DNA from: Leguminivora glycinivorella
Taxonomy: Eukaryota > Arthropoda > Insecta > Lepidoptera > Tortricidae
Assembly: GCF_023078275.1 (NCBI RefSeq)
Contig: NC_062990.1
Coordinates: forward strand, 1,195,501-1,259,500
Direction of reading: 5' to 3'
Length of the DNA stretch: 64,000 nt
The translations under genes and the position numbers were made by a program. The notes under the pieces were generated by a model, which saw only the letters and a program-made list of their open reading frames with translations, did no database searches and was not told where the DNA came from. Below are positions 1 through 10,500 of the stretch, piece by piece; positions within the stretch are counted from its first letter, which is position 1, and each line of letters starts with the position of its first letter.

Positions 1-785
1 TTATTTATTACTTTATTGATATGTCAGTCAATTTACTAAAATCTAGTTTAAATATAAAAAATATTGGTGGTGGAGGCCTCAATTAGAACCTTATAGTTTG
101 TAAGAAATTTGACATTTTAAAATCACCGAAATTATGTATGGGCACTGTAATCAATTTGCCCCACCGAATTCAATTTTTTACACATTATTCCACATTTCAA
201 CTTAATATACACCGTGTTTCACTTAACACTAAAAACCTGAAAACCGTTTGTCCAGAATCGAGAGTAGAATCGATTGAGCTATATCTTGATGGGGGTAATA
301 TTTTTATTTAAATCAGTATTATTAGTTATTTTGTATGTGCCTATTCTATTGTATTCGTAATACAACATTGTGTATATCGCATTGCTAGAGGTTGTTTACC
401 TTTTTCAGTATTTGGGGGTATTAATACTGGCTGGTTACTTGGACGATCATTTTTTCCGCTACGAGTTTGACGTTGTTTGTCAGTTTAATCTTAATGTTTA
501 TCAGAAGTCATAACAAATTGAACTCGTACCTAATTACAACCTTGTCATTTTGAATATTGGGTTTAAATTTGCTTACTGCGATTACCTGTCCAATTTGAAG
601 TTTACTTTGACAAAGCTTCAAAGTGTTTTACAGTGACATCTTAGCTGTCTATTGGTAAACCTTATGTCGTTGCAGTAATGTACACATATAAATAGTTTTA
701 TGGTTTATGATGGTAGTTAGCAATTATTTTATTGAGTGTAGAGCTAAAAGTCAAGTAGAGCTGTACAGAAAATTAAAAATTCAAT
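1..785. other. AT-rich non-coding stretch
   Basis: No open reading frame with recognisable protein similarity, no RNA-like fold and no tandem repeat was seen. Composition is AT-rich, as in the other intergenic parts of the window. Confidence 0.5.
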
Positions 786-1348
786 TAAAAAAAACCGGCC
801 AAGAGCGTGTCGGGCCACGCTCAGTGTAGGGTTCCGTAGTTTTCCGTATTTTTCTCAAAAACTACTAAACCTATCAAGTTCAAAATAATTTTCCTAGAAT
901 TCTTTTCCTAAAAGTCTTTATAAAGTTCTACTTTTGTGATTTTTTTCATATTTTTTAAACATATGGTTCAAAAGTTAGAGGGGGGAACGCACTTTTTTTT
1001 CCTTTAGGAGCGATTATTTCCAAAAATATTGATATTATCAAAAAACGATCTTAGTAAACCCTTATTCATTTTTAAATACCTATCCAACAATATATCACAC
1101 GTTGTGGTTGGAATGAAAAAAAATATCAGCTCCCACTTTACATGTAGGGGGGGTACCCTAATAAAACATTTTTTTTCCATTTTTTATTTTTGCACTTTGT
1201 TGGCGTGATTGATATACATATTGGTACTAAATTTCAGCTTTCTAGTGGAAACGGTTACTGAAATTATCCGCGGACGGACGGACGGACGGACGGACAGACA
1301 GACATGGCGAAACTATAAGGGTTCCTAGTTGACTACGGAACCCTAAAA
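786..1348 (-). mobile_element. Dispersed repeat family R1, copy 1
   Basis: This block matches the copies near 4286-4843, 4844-5415 and the split copy at 31717-31876 plus 41199-41580, but in the opposite orientation. One edge reads agggttccgtagt and the other carries its inverted counterpart, ending in gactacggaaccct. A short GGAC-type microsatellite lies inside at about 1272-1295. I recognise the family as common in Lepidoptera. No coding capacity is visible, so it is probably a non-autonomous element; its class is not assigned. Confidence 0.8.
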
Positions 1349-1419
1349 AAAGTAACCATCAGATTAAAAGATGAATACTCTAGATGAGTTTAAAAAAATA
1401 AAAATCAGTTGGGGTGTCT

Positions 1420-2820
1420 GAGGTTTTGAGTGATACCGGAAACCTCAACGAATGCCTTTTCTGAACGTCAGTACGCATACAGAGCCGGGCGCTGCACTGC
1501 CGATCTGGTGCGTGAGGTCGTGCGAAGAGTTACGGACGCTCTGGAGAGGAAGCAACAGGTTGCAATGCTCTGTTGCGACCTCTCCAAAGCCTTCGACGTC
1601 GCGGACCATAACGTCATAGCCGCAAAGCTGTTACATTATGGCATACGAGGCTCAGCGCACGGCATCTTTACTAGCCTACTGCATGACAGGTCTCAGGTTG
1701 TGGTAGGAGACGGGGGGCAGGCCAAATCGGATCCGCTTACAACGTCAATGGGCGTAGCACAGGGATCTTCAGTCTCAAACATCCTGTTCTCCTTGCTGTT
1801 GAACGATCTACCGGAGGCGATCACGGATGCGGAGGTATTAATGTATGCAGACGATGTCGCCGGCATTGTAACCGCACCGAGTATCGACAGCCTGGAGATC
1901 AGTTTGAACAACGCAGCAAATCAGTTGTCGCAGTGGTTTCGCCGTAATGGTCTAGCACTAAATCTGACCATAACACACTTCCTCCATTTCTACCTAGGAA
2001 GCCGCGAACCCAGACGCCTGACAGTTAAGGCCGGCGGAGTGAGCCTGGACCAAATGGAAGCCACCACCTTTCTGGATTTTAAGATAGACAGGAAACTGAC
2101 TTGGGAGCCCCATATTGACCAGCTGTCCGGTAGGCTGGGCGCCGCCTGCTTCGCGCTTAGCCGCCTGGCTCGAGTCGTGCCGCAGCACACCGTGCGGACA
2201 AGCTATTTCGCGACCGTTCATTCCCTGCTGCAGTACGGTGCTGAAATCTGGGGACGCGCCGCAGAATGGCAGCGCGCGTTCCGATTACAAAAAAGAGCCA
2301 TACGGTCTGTGGTCCGAGTAACACAAGAAACCTCCGTAAGACCCTATTTTAAAGAGCTAGGAATATTAACTCTGCCGTCGGTAGTAATCTACCAGATAGC
2401 GATTTATACCTACACCATACGCAAGTTGGGCGAGTATAAAAAACGCGCAGACTCGGCGCGCTCCTTACGACACCCAGATAGGCTTCTCCCGGTGAAGCGA
2501 CGACTGGCGAAATCCGAGAACGTCACGCACGTGGCGGGCCCGACCGTCTATAATAGGTTACCTAAAGAAATCACCTCAGCTACATCCCTGAAATGCTTTA
2601 AGACTAGACTAAAAACATGGCTTCTTGAGCACACATTTTATAGTTTTAATGAATTTTTAAATGTACAGATATTGTAGTATAGGTACTACCTATACATAGT
2701 ATACTAAATATGTGATAACTATAAGCATAATAATAATTATAAATTATAATACTACTGAATAATGAATGACATGTAATATGAATGATATTATTAATAAATG
2801 AATATGAATATGAATATGAA
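1420..2820 (+). mobile_element. 5'-truncated non-LTR retrotransposon (LINE)
   Basis: The block holds the reverse-transcriptase and C-terminal part of a LINE, a short AT-rich 3' untranslated region and a simple-repeat tail of ATATGA-type units ending near 2820. The 5' edge is abrupt at about 1420-1445. No endonuclease or ORF1 precedes it, so the copy is 5' truncated, as is usual for LINE insertions. A CR1/Jockey-group element is likely from the domain order and the microsatellite tail. Confidence 0.85.
1430..2677 (+). CDS. LINE reverse transcriptase fragment
   Basis: This is an uninterrupted frame of about 415 codons with no credible start, since the frame opens at a GTG and the 5' end is truncated. 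Visible reverse-transcriptase motifs are CDLSKAFD (residues about 49-56, catalytic Asp), GVAQGSSVSNILF (about 108-120, normally GVPQGSVLGPLLF) and YADD (about 139-142). The thumb and C-terminus follow, ending with a TRLKTWLLEH...FNEFL motif like those of other insect LINEs. The altered GVPQGS block and the missing KT in the region after YADD suggest decay or a divergent lineage. The frame is nevertheless open to the stop at 2675-2677. It is retrotransposon sequence, not a host gene. Confidence 0.85.
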   Translation: MIPETSTNAFSERQYAYRAGRCTADLVREVVRRVTDALERKQQVAMLCCDLSKAFDVADHNVIAAKLLHYGIRGSAHGIFTSLLHDRSQVVVGDGGQAKSDPLTTSMGVAQGSSVSNILFSLLLNDLPEAITDAEVLMYADDVAGIVTAPSIDSLEISLNNAANQLSQWFRRNGLALNLTITHFLHFYLGSREPRRLTVKAGGVSLDQMEATTFLDFKIDRKLTWEPHIDQLSGRLGAACFALSRLARVVPQHTVRTSYFATVHSLLQYGAEIWGRAAEWQRAFRLQKRAIRSVVRVTQETSVRPYFKELGILTLPSVVIYQIAIYTYTIRKLGEYKKRADSARSLRHPDRLLPVKRRLAKSENVTHVAGPTVYNRLPKEITSATSLKCFKTRLKTWLLEHTFYSFNEFLNVQIL

Positions 2821-3450
2821 ACACGTTGTATAACTTATTATTCAATTTATTGATATTTTTCGTTTTAATTCGATGACAGGTCATGTAAAAAGGCTCATAA
2901 TCGCGCAATTTTACTAAATTTAACATGGTAATATGCTAGTCATTATCGAGTAGAGAATTTTGTACTTACCCATATTATGGCTTAATTTGCTTAGAAACAT
3001 AGTTCTATGTTTTTCAAAGTATATCCTATACTATATTTTATAGTATATATTATATATATAAATGTATTTTTAACATTGACTTATTCGATCTATACGTATC
3101 GTATTTTGAGCTAATTTTTACGTATATTTTTACGTCCGAATCGAACCAAGCTTAAATATTTTCAGATTTTATTTTCCGCCACATATAAATTAGCCTATAT
3201 CCTACCGTAGCTTCCACGCTTGTCAACAACAATAGAATCGGTTTATCTTCAGATCTATCTTGAGATACTTATGTCGCCTGCATGCATAGACCAAAGAAAC
3301 GTCGGTGTACGAATCATCATCATCATCCTCTTTGGGCCGGTTTCGACCTAGGCGACTGTATTTGGACTGCAGGATGTTTATTTAGTCACTAGCTATAATT
3401 TACTGAACAAGTTTCACTACATGGGAGCATCGCCGAAATAACAGCTATAA
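2821..3450. other. AT-rich spacer
   Basis: No gene is visible. A TA-rich run lies near 3020-3065 and a short CAT triplet run near 3319-3330. Confidence 0.45.
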
Positions 3451-3454
3451 AATA

Positions 3455-3850
3455 GTTATTTGTTATACAAGGGGGCAAAGTTGTATTTTAACGCCGAGTG
3501 TGGAATTGAAAAACGAGCAAGTGAAAGGATTCTTAGTTGGTTCGAGAATAGAATCCTGAACTTGCGAGTTTTTTAACACACGAGAAGTAAAATACATTTG
3601 CACCCGAGTGTAACACAAAACTTTTCCCCTCACTATAGCGAGGAAACTACAACGCAAAAAATGTGTTTATCACTGTTTCTAGTAGTTATTTTGACTTTAT
3701 TCAAGGTCAAATTACTTTACCCACTAGTGGATAAAATCCGTTTTTACCCACTGGTATTAAAGGACAAAACACGTGTTTCCGAGCTAGTGAGGGGAAAATT
3801 GTTTTACCGTCTCATACAAAATACAATGCCAGGCAGCAAGCTTAAGATAT
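3455..3850 (+). mobile_element. Dispersed repeat family R2, copy 1
   Basis: This block is matched in reverse complement by about 26920-27420. Shared landmarks include gggggcaaagttgtatttta, the phrase around acacgagaagtaaaatacat, and tttacccactagtgg. The other copy carries extra sequence in the middle, so this one is shorter or deleted. The small open frames here are not conserved as proteins. Element class unknown. Confidence 0.75.
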
Positions 3851-4285
3851 CAAGTTAAGATTTGTATGAAATTACTTTGCACTCTTGTGGATAAAATTCA
3901 ATTTTGCTATCTGTTTTCGAATGACATAGTAAGCCTTTATCAGTCAAGGTGTGGTGAAAAAGATAAAATTACACACAATACACAACTAGAAACATATCAA
4001 ACTGCGTTTATACAAACTTTTTGACAGCCCATCCCAACTCAGCTAATGGACAATGGTAGCAGAGTTGCGCGCGCGTCAATTAGAGTGCGCATGCGCCGTG
4101 GCCCGTGCCCCGCGCTTGCCCAACTTCCGCCCACTTTAGTACTAAGCGGCATCTTAGAGTGTTATTTATTTAGAAATAGGCACCGCAGATTAACAAAGGC
4201 TTTTTATACTTTTGACTATATATTGTTTGATATTTAGTATCTTGCTGTACAACAGAGACTACAAGAGTAGAAATAGAACTATTTT
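3851..4285. other. Intergenic, nothing recognised
   Basis: No gene or clear repeat edge is seen. A short GC-richer patch at about 4060-4130 contains a 63-codon open frame starting at 4046, which has no family signature. Confidence 0.4.
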
Positions 4286-4843
4286 TAGGGTTCCGTAGTC
4301 AACTAGGAACCCTTATAGTTTCGCCATGTCTGTCTGTCCGTCCATCCGTCCCTCCGCGGATAATCTCAGTGACCGTTAGCACTAGAAAGCTGAGATTTGG
4401 TACCTACCAATATGTATATCAACCCCGCCGAAAAAGTGGTAAAATAAAAAGTGGAAAAAAATGTTGTTGGATAGGTATTTAAAAATGAATACGGGTTTCC
4501 GAAAATGATTTTTTGATATTGTTAATATCTTCGGAAATAATTGTTCCAAAAGTTAAAAAAAAATATGCCCCCTCCCTCCTCTAACTTTTGAAAAATCACA
4601 AAAGTAGAATTCAAATTTATAATTTATATATATTAGTAGTGACTACTTGAAAAAAGGAACAAATCAAAAAATATTCAATAAAATAATTAGATTTGTTCCC
4701 TAGTTGCACAAAAGTAGAACTTTATAAAGACTTTCTAGGAAAATTGTTTTGAACTTGATAGGTTGACAAGTTTTTGAAAAAAATACGGGAAACTACGGAA
4801 CCCTACACTGAGCGCAGCCCGACACGCTCTTGGCCTGTTTTTA
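4286..4843 (+). mobile_element. Dispersed repeat family R1, copy 2
   Basis: It starts agggttccgtagtcaacta, contains a short TCCG microsatellite, and ends with the same phrase as the other copies (cgacacgctcttggcc). A roughly 100-bp internal block at about 4610-4715 is absent from copy 3, so it is an insertion or a divergent segment. It abuts copy 3 in direct orientation. Confidence 0.8.
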
Positions 4844-5415
4844 GGGTTCCGTAGTCAACTAGGAACCCTTATAGTTTCGCCATGTCTGTCTGTCCGTCCG
4901 TCCGTCCGTCCGTCCGTCCGTCCGTCCGTCCGTCCGTCCGTCCGCGGATAATCTCAGTAACCGTAAGCACTAGAAAGCTCAAATTTGGTACCAATATGTA
5001 TATCAATCACGCCAACAAAGTGCAAAAATAAAAAATGGAAAAAAATGTTTTATTAGGGTACCCCCCCTACATGTAAAGTGGGGGCTGATATTTTTTTTCA
5101 TTCCAATCCCAACGTGTGATATATTGTTGGATAGGTATTTAAAAATGAGTAAGGGTTTACTAAGATCGTTTTTTGATAATATTAATAGTTTCAGAAATAA
5201 TCGCTCCTAAAGGAAAAAAAAGTGCGTCCCCCCCCCTCTAACTTTTGAACCATATGTTTAAAAAATATGAAAAAAATCACAAAAGTAGAACTTTATAAAG
5301 ACTTTCTAGGAAAATTGTTTTGAACTTGATAGGTTCAGTAGTTTTTGAGAAAAATACGAAAAACTACGGAACCCTACACTGAGCGTGGCCCGACACGCTC
5401 TTGGCCGGTTTTTAA
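4844..5415 (+). mobile_element. Dispersed repeat family R1, copy 3 (unoccupied reference)
   Basis: This is the most complete copy of the family. It runs from the agggttccgtagtcaacta edge through a long GTCC microsatellite to the cgacacgctcttggccggtt edge. The segment around 5028-5045 (gcaaaaataaaaaatgg) is the uninterrupted version of the site that the large composite element occupies at 31877-41198. The copy therefore serves as a paralogous empty site. Confidence 0.8.
4889..4943 (+). repeat. (GTCC)n microsatellite
   Basis: About a dozen tetranucleotide GTCC repeats lie inside the family R1 copy. The same site is much shorter in the other copies (about 4334, 31768 and, inverted, 1275), so length varies between copies. 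Confidence 0.9.
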
Positions 5416-5584
5416 ATCATAGCAACACTTAGGTACCTACTGTTCTCAAACAAAAGTGACTCAATAGTTGCCACATGCAAAACCATTTACACTACATAGA
5501 CGGTGGCGCCCCCATTATTTTCTACTCTTTTAGAGTTTTTTGGCGAAACATACTAAATCTAGATCGAAATTTAAAAATAGGCAG

Positions 5585-5675
5585 TCTGATACTAAGTTAT
5601 TCTATTTTGTTATATTACCAAACGGTTACAAACAAGCACACGGCCTGCCTGATGGTAAGCAGTTGATGGACGCCA
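5585..5675 (-). mobile_element. Fragment of LINE/SINE 3' end (family R3)
   Basis: The segment around ggttacaaacaagcacacggcctgcctgatggtaagc matches, with decay, the 3'-terminal consensus seen at 25743, 33635, 34628, 46500, 47150, 50035 and 52365. On the minus strand it would end in an A-rich tail. Confidence 0.6.
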
Positions 5676-5689
5676 TCTCCACATCTATT

Positions 5690-5848
5690 CCCGCCCCCCC
5701 CCCCCCCACATCTAGCGTCTCGCGAGCGTCGGGCCAACTACATGTATGGAAAAAGACGCCGCGTCGACGTCGCTCCGACGCAGCGTCAGGCTTTGCAATA
5801 AAGTTGGCCCGACGCTAAGATGCTAGATGTGGGGGGGGGGGGGGGGGC
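5690..5848. mobile_element. Palindromic MITE with C/G-tract ends, copy 1
   Basis: The block starts with a run of about 16 C and ends with a run of about 17 G. Inside these, acatctagcgtct and cgtcgggccaact are answered by agttggcccgacg and gctagatgt. It is therefore a near-palindrome of about 155 bp with a short GC-rich centre. A second copy lies at 30632-30746. No open frame is meaningful. Confidence 0.8.
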
Positions 5849-6012
5849 TTACATGAGATTATGTACCTACTTTCATACAACTGGTAAAACTAAATAATAT
5901 ATGTTAGGTTAGGCCTCTCGTGTGGTCGTCCTTGCGCTCGTCCTCGAAAGTAATTGTTTCTGTGTGGAAATACCTAAAAGAGCTGGAAATTTTTACATGC
6001 TGCTAATGTTGG

Positions 6013-6398
6013 GGTGGGGTGCCAGTTAAGACCGAAGGGAGTGTTTTAAATCGACACGAGTTACGAATTTCCTTTTCGCACGTGTATCGAACGACGTTTT
6101 TCAGTACAGATGAGCCTTCGAAGTTTCGACCTGGCATATAATGAACCACTTCTCGCACTAGTACGTAAAAAACACACCATCTGTACTGAAATAGTACATT
6201 ACGATACAAGTGCGTAAAAAGGGAAGTTCGAAACGAGTGGCGATAAATTAAAACACGACTGAAGGGAGTGTTTTAAATCGACACGAGTTACGAATTTCCT
6301 TTTCGCACGTGTATCGTACGACGTTTTTCAGTACAGATGGCCCTCCGAAGTTTCGACCTGGCATATAATGAACCACTTCTCGAACTAGTACGTAAAAA
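6013..6398. mobile_element. Dispersed repeat family R4, two adjoining partial copies
   Basis: Two segments, about 6025-6248 and 6250-6398, share the phrases gaagggagtgttttaaatcg, tttcgcacgtgtatcg, cagtacagatg and gtttcgacctggcatataat. The same family recurs at 27870, 29465, 43840, 55265 and 57295. The second segment stops at an A-tract (6394-6398) where the composite element begins, and its continuation resumes at 13520. Confidence 0.8.
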
Positions 6399-7174
6399 TA
6401 AATTAATAGTTTAAAAAACACTATAAAACACGCTTTTATAAATGCACGTAAAAGCCAAAAATAAATTATGGATCGTTCAAGTTGTCTCTATTTGTGAGCT
6501 GAAGTTTAAAAACTATGTGCTTTTAATTATAATATTTGATTGTAAAAGCGTGGGGCGCTGGAACAGGAAAGACTTTTTGTATAACCACAGAATATATAAG
6601 TATAACTTGCTGATAAATCAAATTATGCTATGTTACGGGAAGGAGGTTACACAGATTGACGCGCTAACTGGAGTTGCAGCATGACTAGTAGGTTCTACAT
6701 TAAACAGTCAAATCAATTAAAATTCAGTGTTCAAAGTAGGTACCAGTTTGTCGAACTCAGACAAAATATGCGCTAGTAGCGAGGAGAGTCGACAGTCACC
6801 GACACTTAGAACGCCGCTTTTTTCCGGTAATCAAAGTACAAAAGGGGAAAGTGTCTACAGTGACAGGATGCAGAGTTCTTGTTCGTGGACGAGATATCTT
6901 TGGTTCTCTTTGGTAACCCTTAGGCGGCATATGTAAACGTTATGTTCTTATGCAACTTCATTCGCCAGGAAGTTCGAATTAGTATTTGTTTACAAGAAAA
7001 TCTTTCCTGTTCCAGCGCCCCACGCTTTTACAATCAAATATTATAATTAAAAGCACATAGTTTTTAAACTTCAGCTCACAAATAGAGACAACTTGAACGA
7101 TCCATAATTTATTTTTGGCTTTTACGTGCATTTATAAAAGCGTGTTTTATAGTGTTTTTTAAACTATTAATTTA
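6399..7174 (+). repeat. Fold-back head of composite element (174-bp inverted arms)
   Basis: The arm at 6399-6572 is repeated as its reverse complement at 7001-7174, nearly without mismatch, around a 428-bp spacer. The left arm begins at the very first base of the element (taaattaatag). The arms contain aacacgcttttat, which also appears at the distal end of the element. The two short open frames here (80 and 69 codons) are identical or nearly so in the other copy, but this is explained by recent copying; neither has a recognisable domain. Confidence 0.85.
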
Positions 7175-7544
7175 TTTTATACTTTTTAGTCATTAATAAT
7201 GAAATAAATACCTTTTAACATTTATACATAAAATTATTTCAAGTAGGCGGATTTTACATGCCATTTGTGGCTTAACGTGTACTTATTGCTAATTGCTACT
7301 TAATAATAACTAGCGGCTACCTTCTTATTACGGTATTATCATAAAAATGTTTATACCTAGTAAGTTATCCGTAAAAGATAGACAATATAGACATGTGCCA
7401 TCGCGGACTTTTTGAAGACATTAGAGAGGTACATACTTTCGCCATACATTGTTTTGAAGCTCTCAGCTAGTGGGATTTTGTTTGACTCGATTAGAAAATA
7501 TTGTCACATTTCAACTAATTCAAACAAAATTTAAGTATTTCTTT
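7175..7544 (+). other. Unique segment between fold-back head and minisatellite
   Basis: AT-rich, non-coding, and shared almost base for base with 32653-33015 of copy 2, apart from a few small indels. Confidence 0.7.
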
Positions 7545-10500
7545 TTTGCCGAGCCCCCCTTTATTTGCACTTAAGGGTCACAGGAAAACCATTACCCAAC
7601 TTATTTTAAATACAACGTTGATCTTTCTTTTATACGGGGGGCTTTGCCCCCCGAGCCCCCCTTTGTTTGCTCTGAAAGGTCACAAGAAAACGCTAACCCA
7701 ACTTATTTTAAATACTACGTTAATCTTTCTTTTATGCGGGGGGCTTCGCCCCCCGAGCCCCACTTTTCGTTACTCTTAAGGGTAACAAGAAAACCCTAAC
7801 CCAACTTATTTTAAATACAACGTTTATGTTTCTTTTATGCGGGGGGCTTCGCCCCCCGAGCCCTCCTTTGTTTGCTCTTAAAGGTCACAAGAAAACACTA
7901 ACCCAACTTATCTTAAATACTACGTTGATCTTTCTTTCATGCGGGGGGCTTCGCCCCCCGAGCCCCCATTTGTTTGCTCTTAAAGGTCACAAGAAAACGC
8001 TAACCAAACTTATTTTAAATACTACGTTAAACTTTCTTTTATGCGGAGGGCTTCGCCCCCCGAGCCCCCCCTTTGTTTACTCTTAAAGGTTACAAGAAAA
8101 CGCTAACCCAACTTATCTTAAATACTACGTTGATCTTTCTTTCATGCGGGGGGCTTCGCCCTCCGAGCCCCCCTTTTCTTTACTCTTAAGGAACACAAGA
8201 AAACCCTAAACCAACTTATTTTAAATACAACGTTGATCTTTCTTTCATGCGGGGGCTTCGCCCCCCGAGCCCCCCTTTGTTTGCTCTTAAAGGTCACAAG
8301 AAAACGCTAACCCAACTTATTCTAAATACTACGTTGATCTTTCTTTCATGCGGGGGCCTTTTCTATACTCTTAAGGAACACAAGAAAACCCTAAACCAAC
8401 TTATTTTAAATACAACGTTGATCTTTCTTTCATGCGGGGGCTTCGCCCCCCGAGCCCCCCTTTGTTTGCTCTTAAATGTCACAAGAAAACGCTAACCCAA
8501 CTTATCTTAAATACTACGTTGATCTTTCTTTCATGCGGGGGGCTTCGCCCCCTGAGCCCCCCTTTGTTTGCTCTTAAAGGTCACAAGAAAACGCTAACCC
8601 AACTTATTCTAAATACAACGTTGATCTTTCTTTCATGCGGGGGGCTTCGCCCCCCGAGCCCCCCTTTATTTGCTCTTAAAGGTCACAAGAAAACGCTAAC
8701 CCAACTTATCTTAAATACTACGTTGATCTTTCTTTCATGCGGGGGGCTTCGCCCCCTGAGCCCCCCCTTTGTTTGCTCTTAAAGGTCACAAGAAAACGCT
8801 AACCCAACTTATTATAAATACTACGTTGATCTTTCTTTCATGCAGGGGGCTTCGCCCCCCGAGCCCCCCTTTGTTTGCTCTTAAAGGTCACAAGAAAACG
8901 CTAACCCAACTTATTCTAAATACTACGTTGATCTTTCTTTCATGCGGGGGCCTTTTCTATACTCTTAAGGATCACAAGAAAACCTTAACCCAACTTATTT
9001 TAAATACAACGTTGATCTTTCTTTTATGCGGGGGCTTCGCCCCCGAGCCCCCTTTGTTTGCTCTGAAAGGTCACAAGAAAACGCTAACCCAACTTATTTT
9101 AAATACTACGTTAATCTTTCTTTTATGCGGGGGGCGAAGCCCCCCGAGCCCCCCTTTGTTTACTTTTAAAGGTCACAAGAAAACGCTAACCCAACTTATC
9201 TTAAATACTACGTTGATCTTTCTTTCATGCGGGGGGCTTCGCCCCCCGAGCCCCCATTTGTTTGCTCTTAAAGGTCACAAGAAAACGCTAACCAAACTTA
9301 TTTTAAATACTACGTTAAACTTTCTTTAATGCGGGGGCTTCGCCCCCCGAGCCCCCCCTTTGTTTACTCTTAAAGGTTACAAGAAAACGCTAACCCAACT
9401 TATCTTAAATACTACGTTGATCTTTCTTTCATGCGGGGGGCTTCGCCCTCCGAGCCCCCCTTTTCTTTACTCTTAAGGAACACAAGAAAACCCTAAACCA
9501 ACTTATTTTAAATACAACGTTGATCTTTCTTTCATGCAGCCCCCCTTTGTTTGCTCTTAAAGGTCACAAGAAAACGCTAACCCAACTTATTCTAAATACT
9601 ACGTTGATCTTTCTTTCATGCGGGGGCCTTTTCTATACTCTTAAGGATCACAAGAAAACCTTAACCCAACTTATTTTAAATACAACGTTGATCTTTCTCT
9701 TATATGGGGGCTTCGCCCCCGAGCCCCCCTTTGTTTGCTCTGAAAGGTCACAAGAAAACGCTAACCCAACTTATCTTAAATACTACGTTGAACTTTCTTT
9801 CATGCGGGGGCCTTTTCTATACTCTTAAGGATCACAAGAAAACCTTAACCCAACTTATTTTAAATACAACGTTGATCTTTATTTTATGCGGGGGCTTCGC
9901 CCCCCGAGCCCCCCTTTGTTTGCTCTTAAAGGTCACAAGAAAACGCTAACCCAACTTATTCTAAATACTACGTTGATCTTTCTTTCATGCGGGGGCCTTT
10001 TCTATACTCTTAAGGAACACAAGAAAACCCTTAACCAACTTATTTTAAATACAACGTTGATCTTTCTTTCATGCGGGGGGCTTCGCCCCCCGAGCCCCCC
10101 TTTGTTTGCTCTTAAATGTCACAAGAAAACGCTAACCCAACTTATCTTAAATACTACGTTGATCTTTCTTTCATGCGGGGGGCTTCGCCCCCCGAGCCCC
10201 CCTTTGTTTGCTCTTAAAGGTCACAAGAAAACGCTAACCCAACTTATTCTAAATACAACGTTGATCTTTCTTTCATGCGGGGGGCTTCGCCCCCCGAGCC
10301 CCCCTTTATTTGCTCTTAAAGGTCACAAGAAAACGCTAACCCAACTTATCTTAAATACTACGTTGATCTTTCTTTCATGCGGGGGCTTCGCCCCTGAGCC
10401 CCCCTTTGTTTGCTCTTAAAGGTCACAAGAAAACGCTAACCCAACTTATTATAAATACTACGTTGATCTTTCTTTCATGCAGGGGCTTCGCCCCCGAGCC

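Noticed and set aside
6442..6936. 80- and 69-codon frames conserved between the two composite elements
   Set aside because: The whole surrounding DNA is equally conserved, consistent with recent copying, and no domain is recognisable.
8769..9329. 34-residue tandem-repeat peptide (186 codons)
   Set aside because: The frame breaks wherever the G/C run changes length and restarts in other frames, so no protein-level conservation is apparent.
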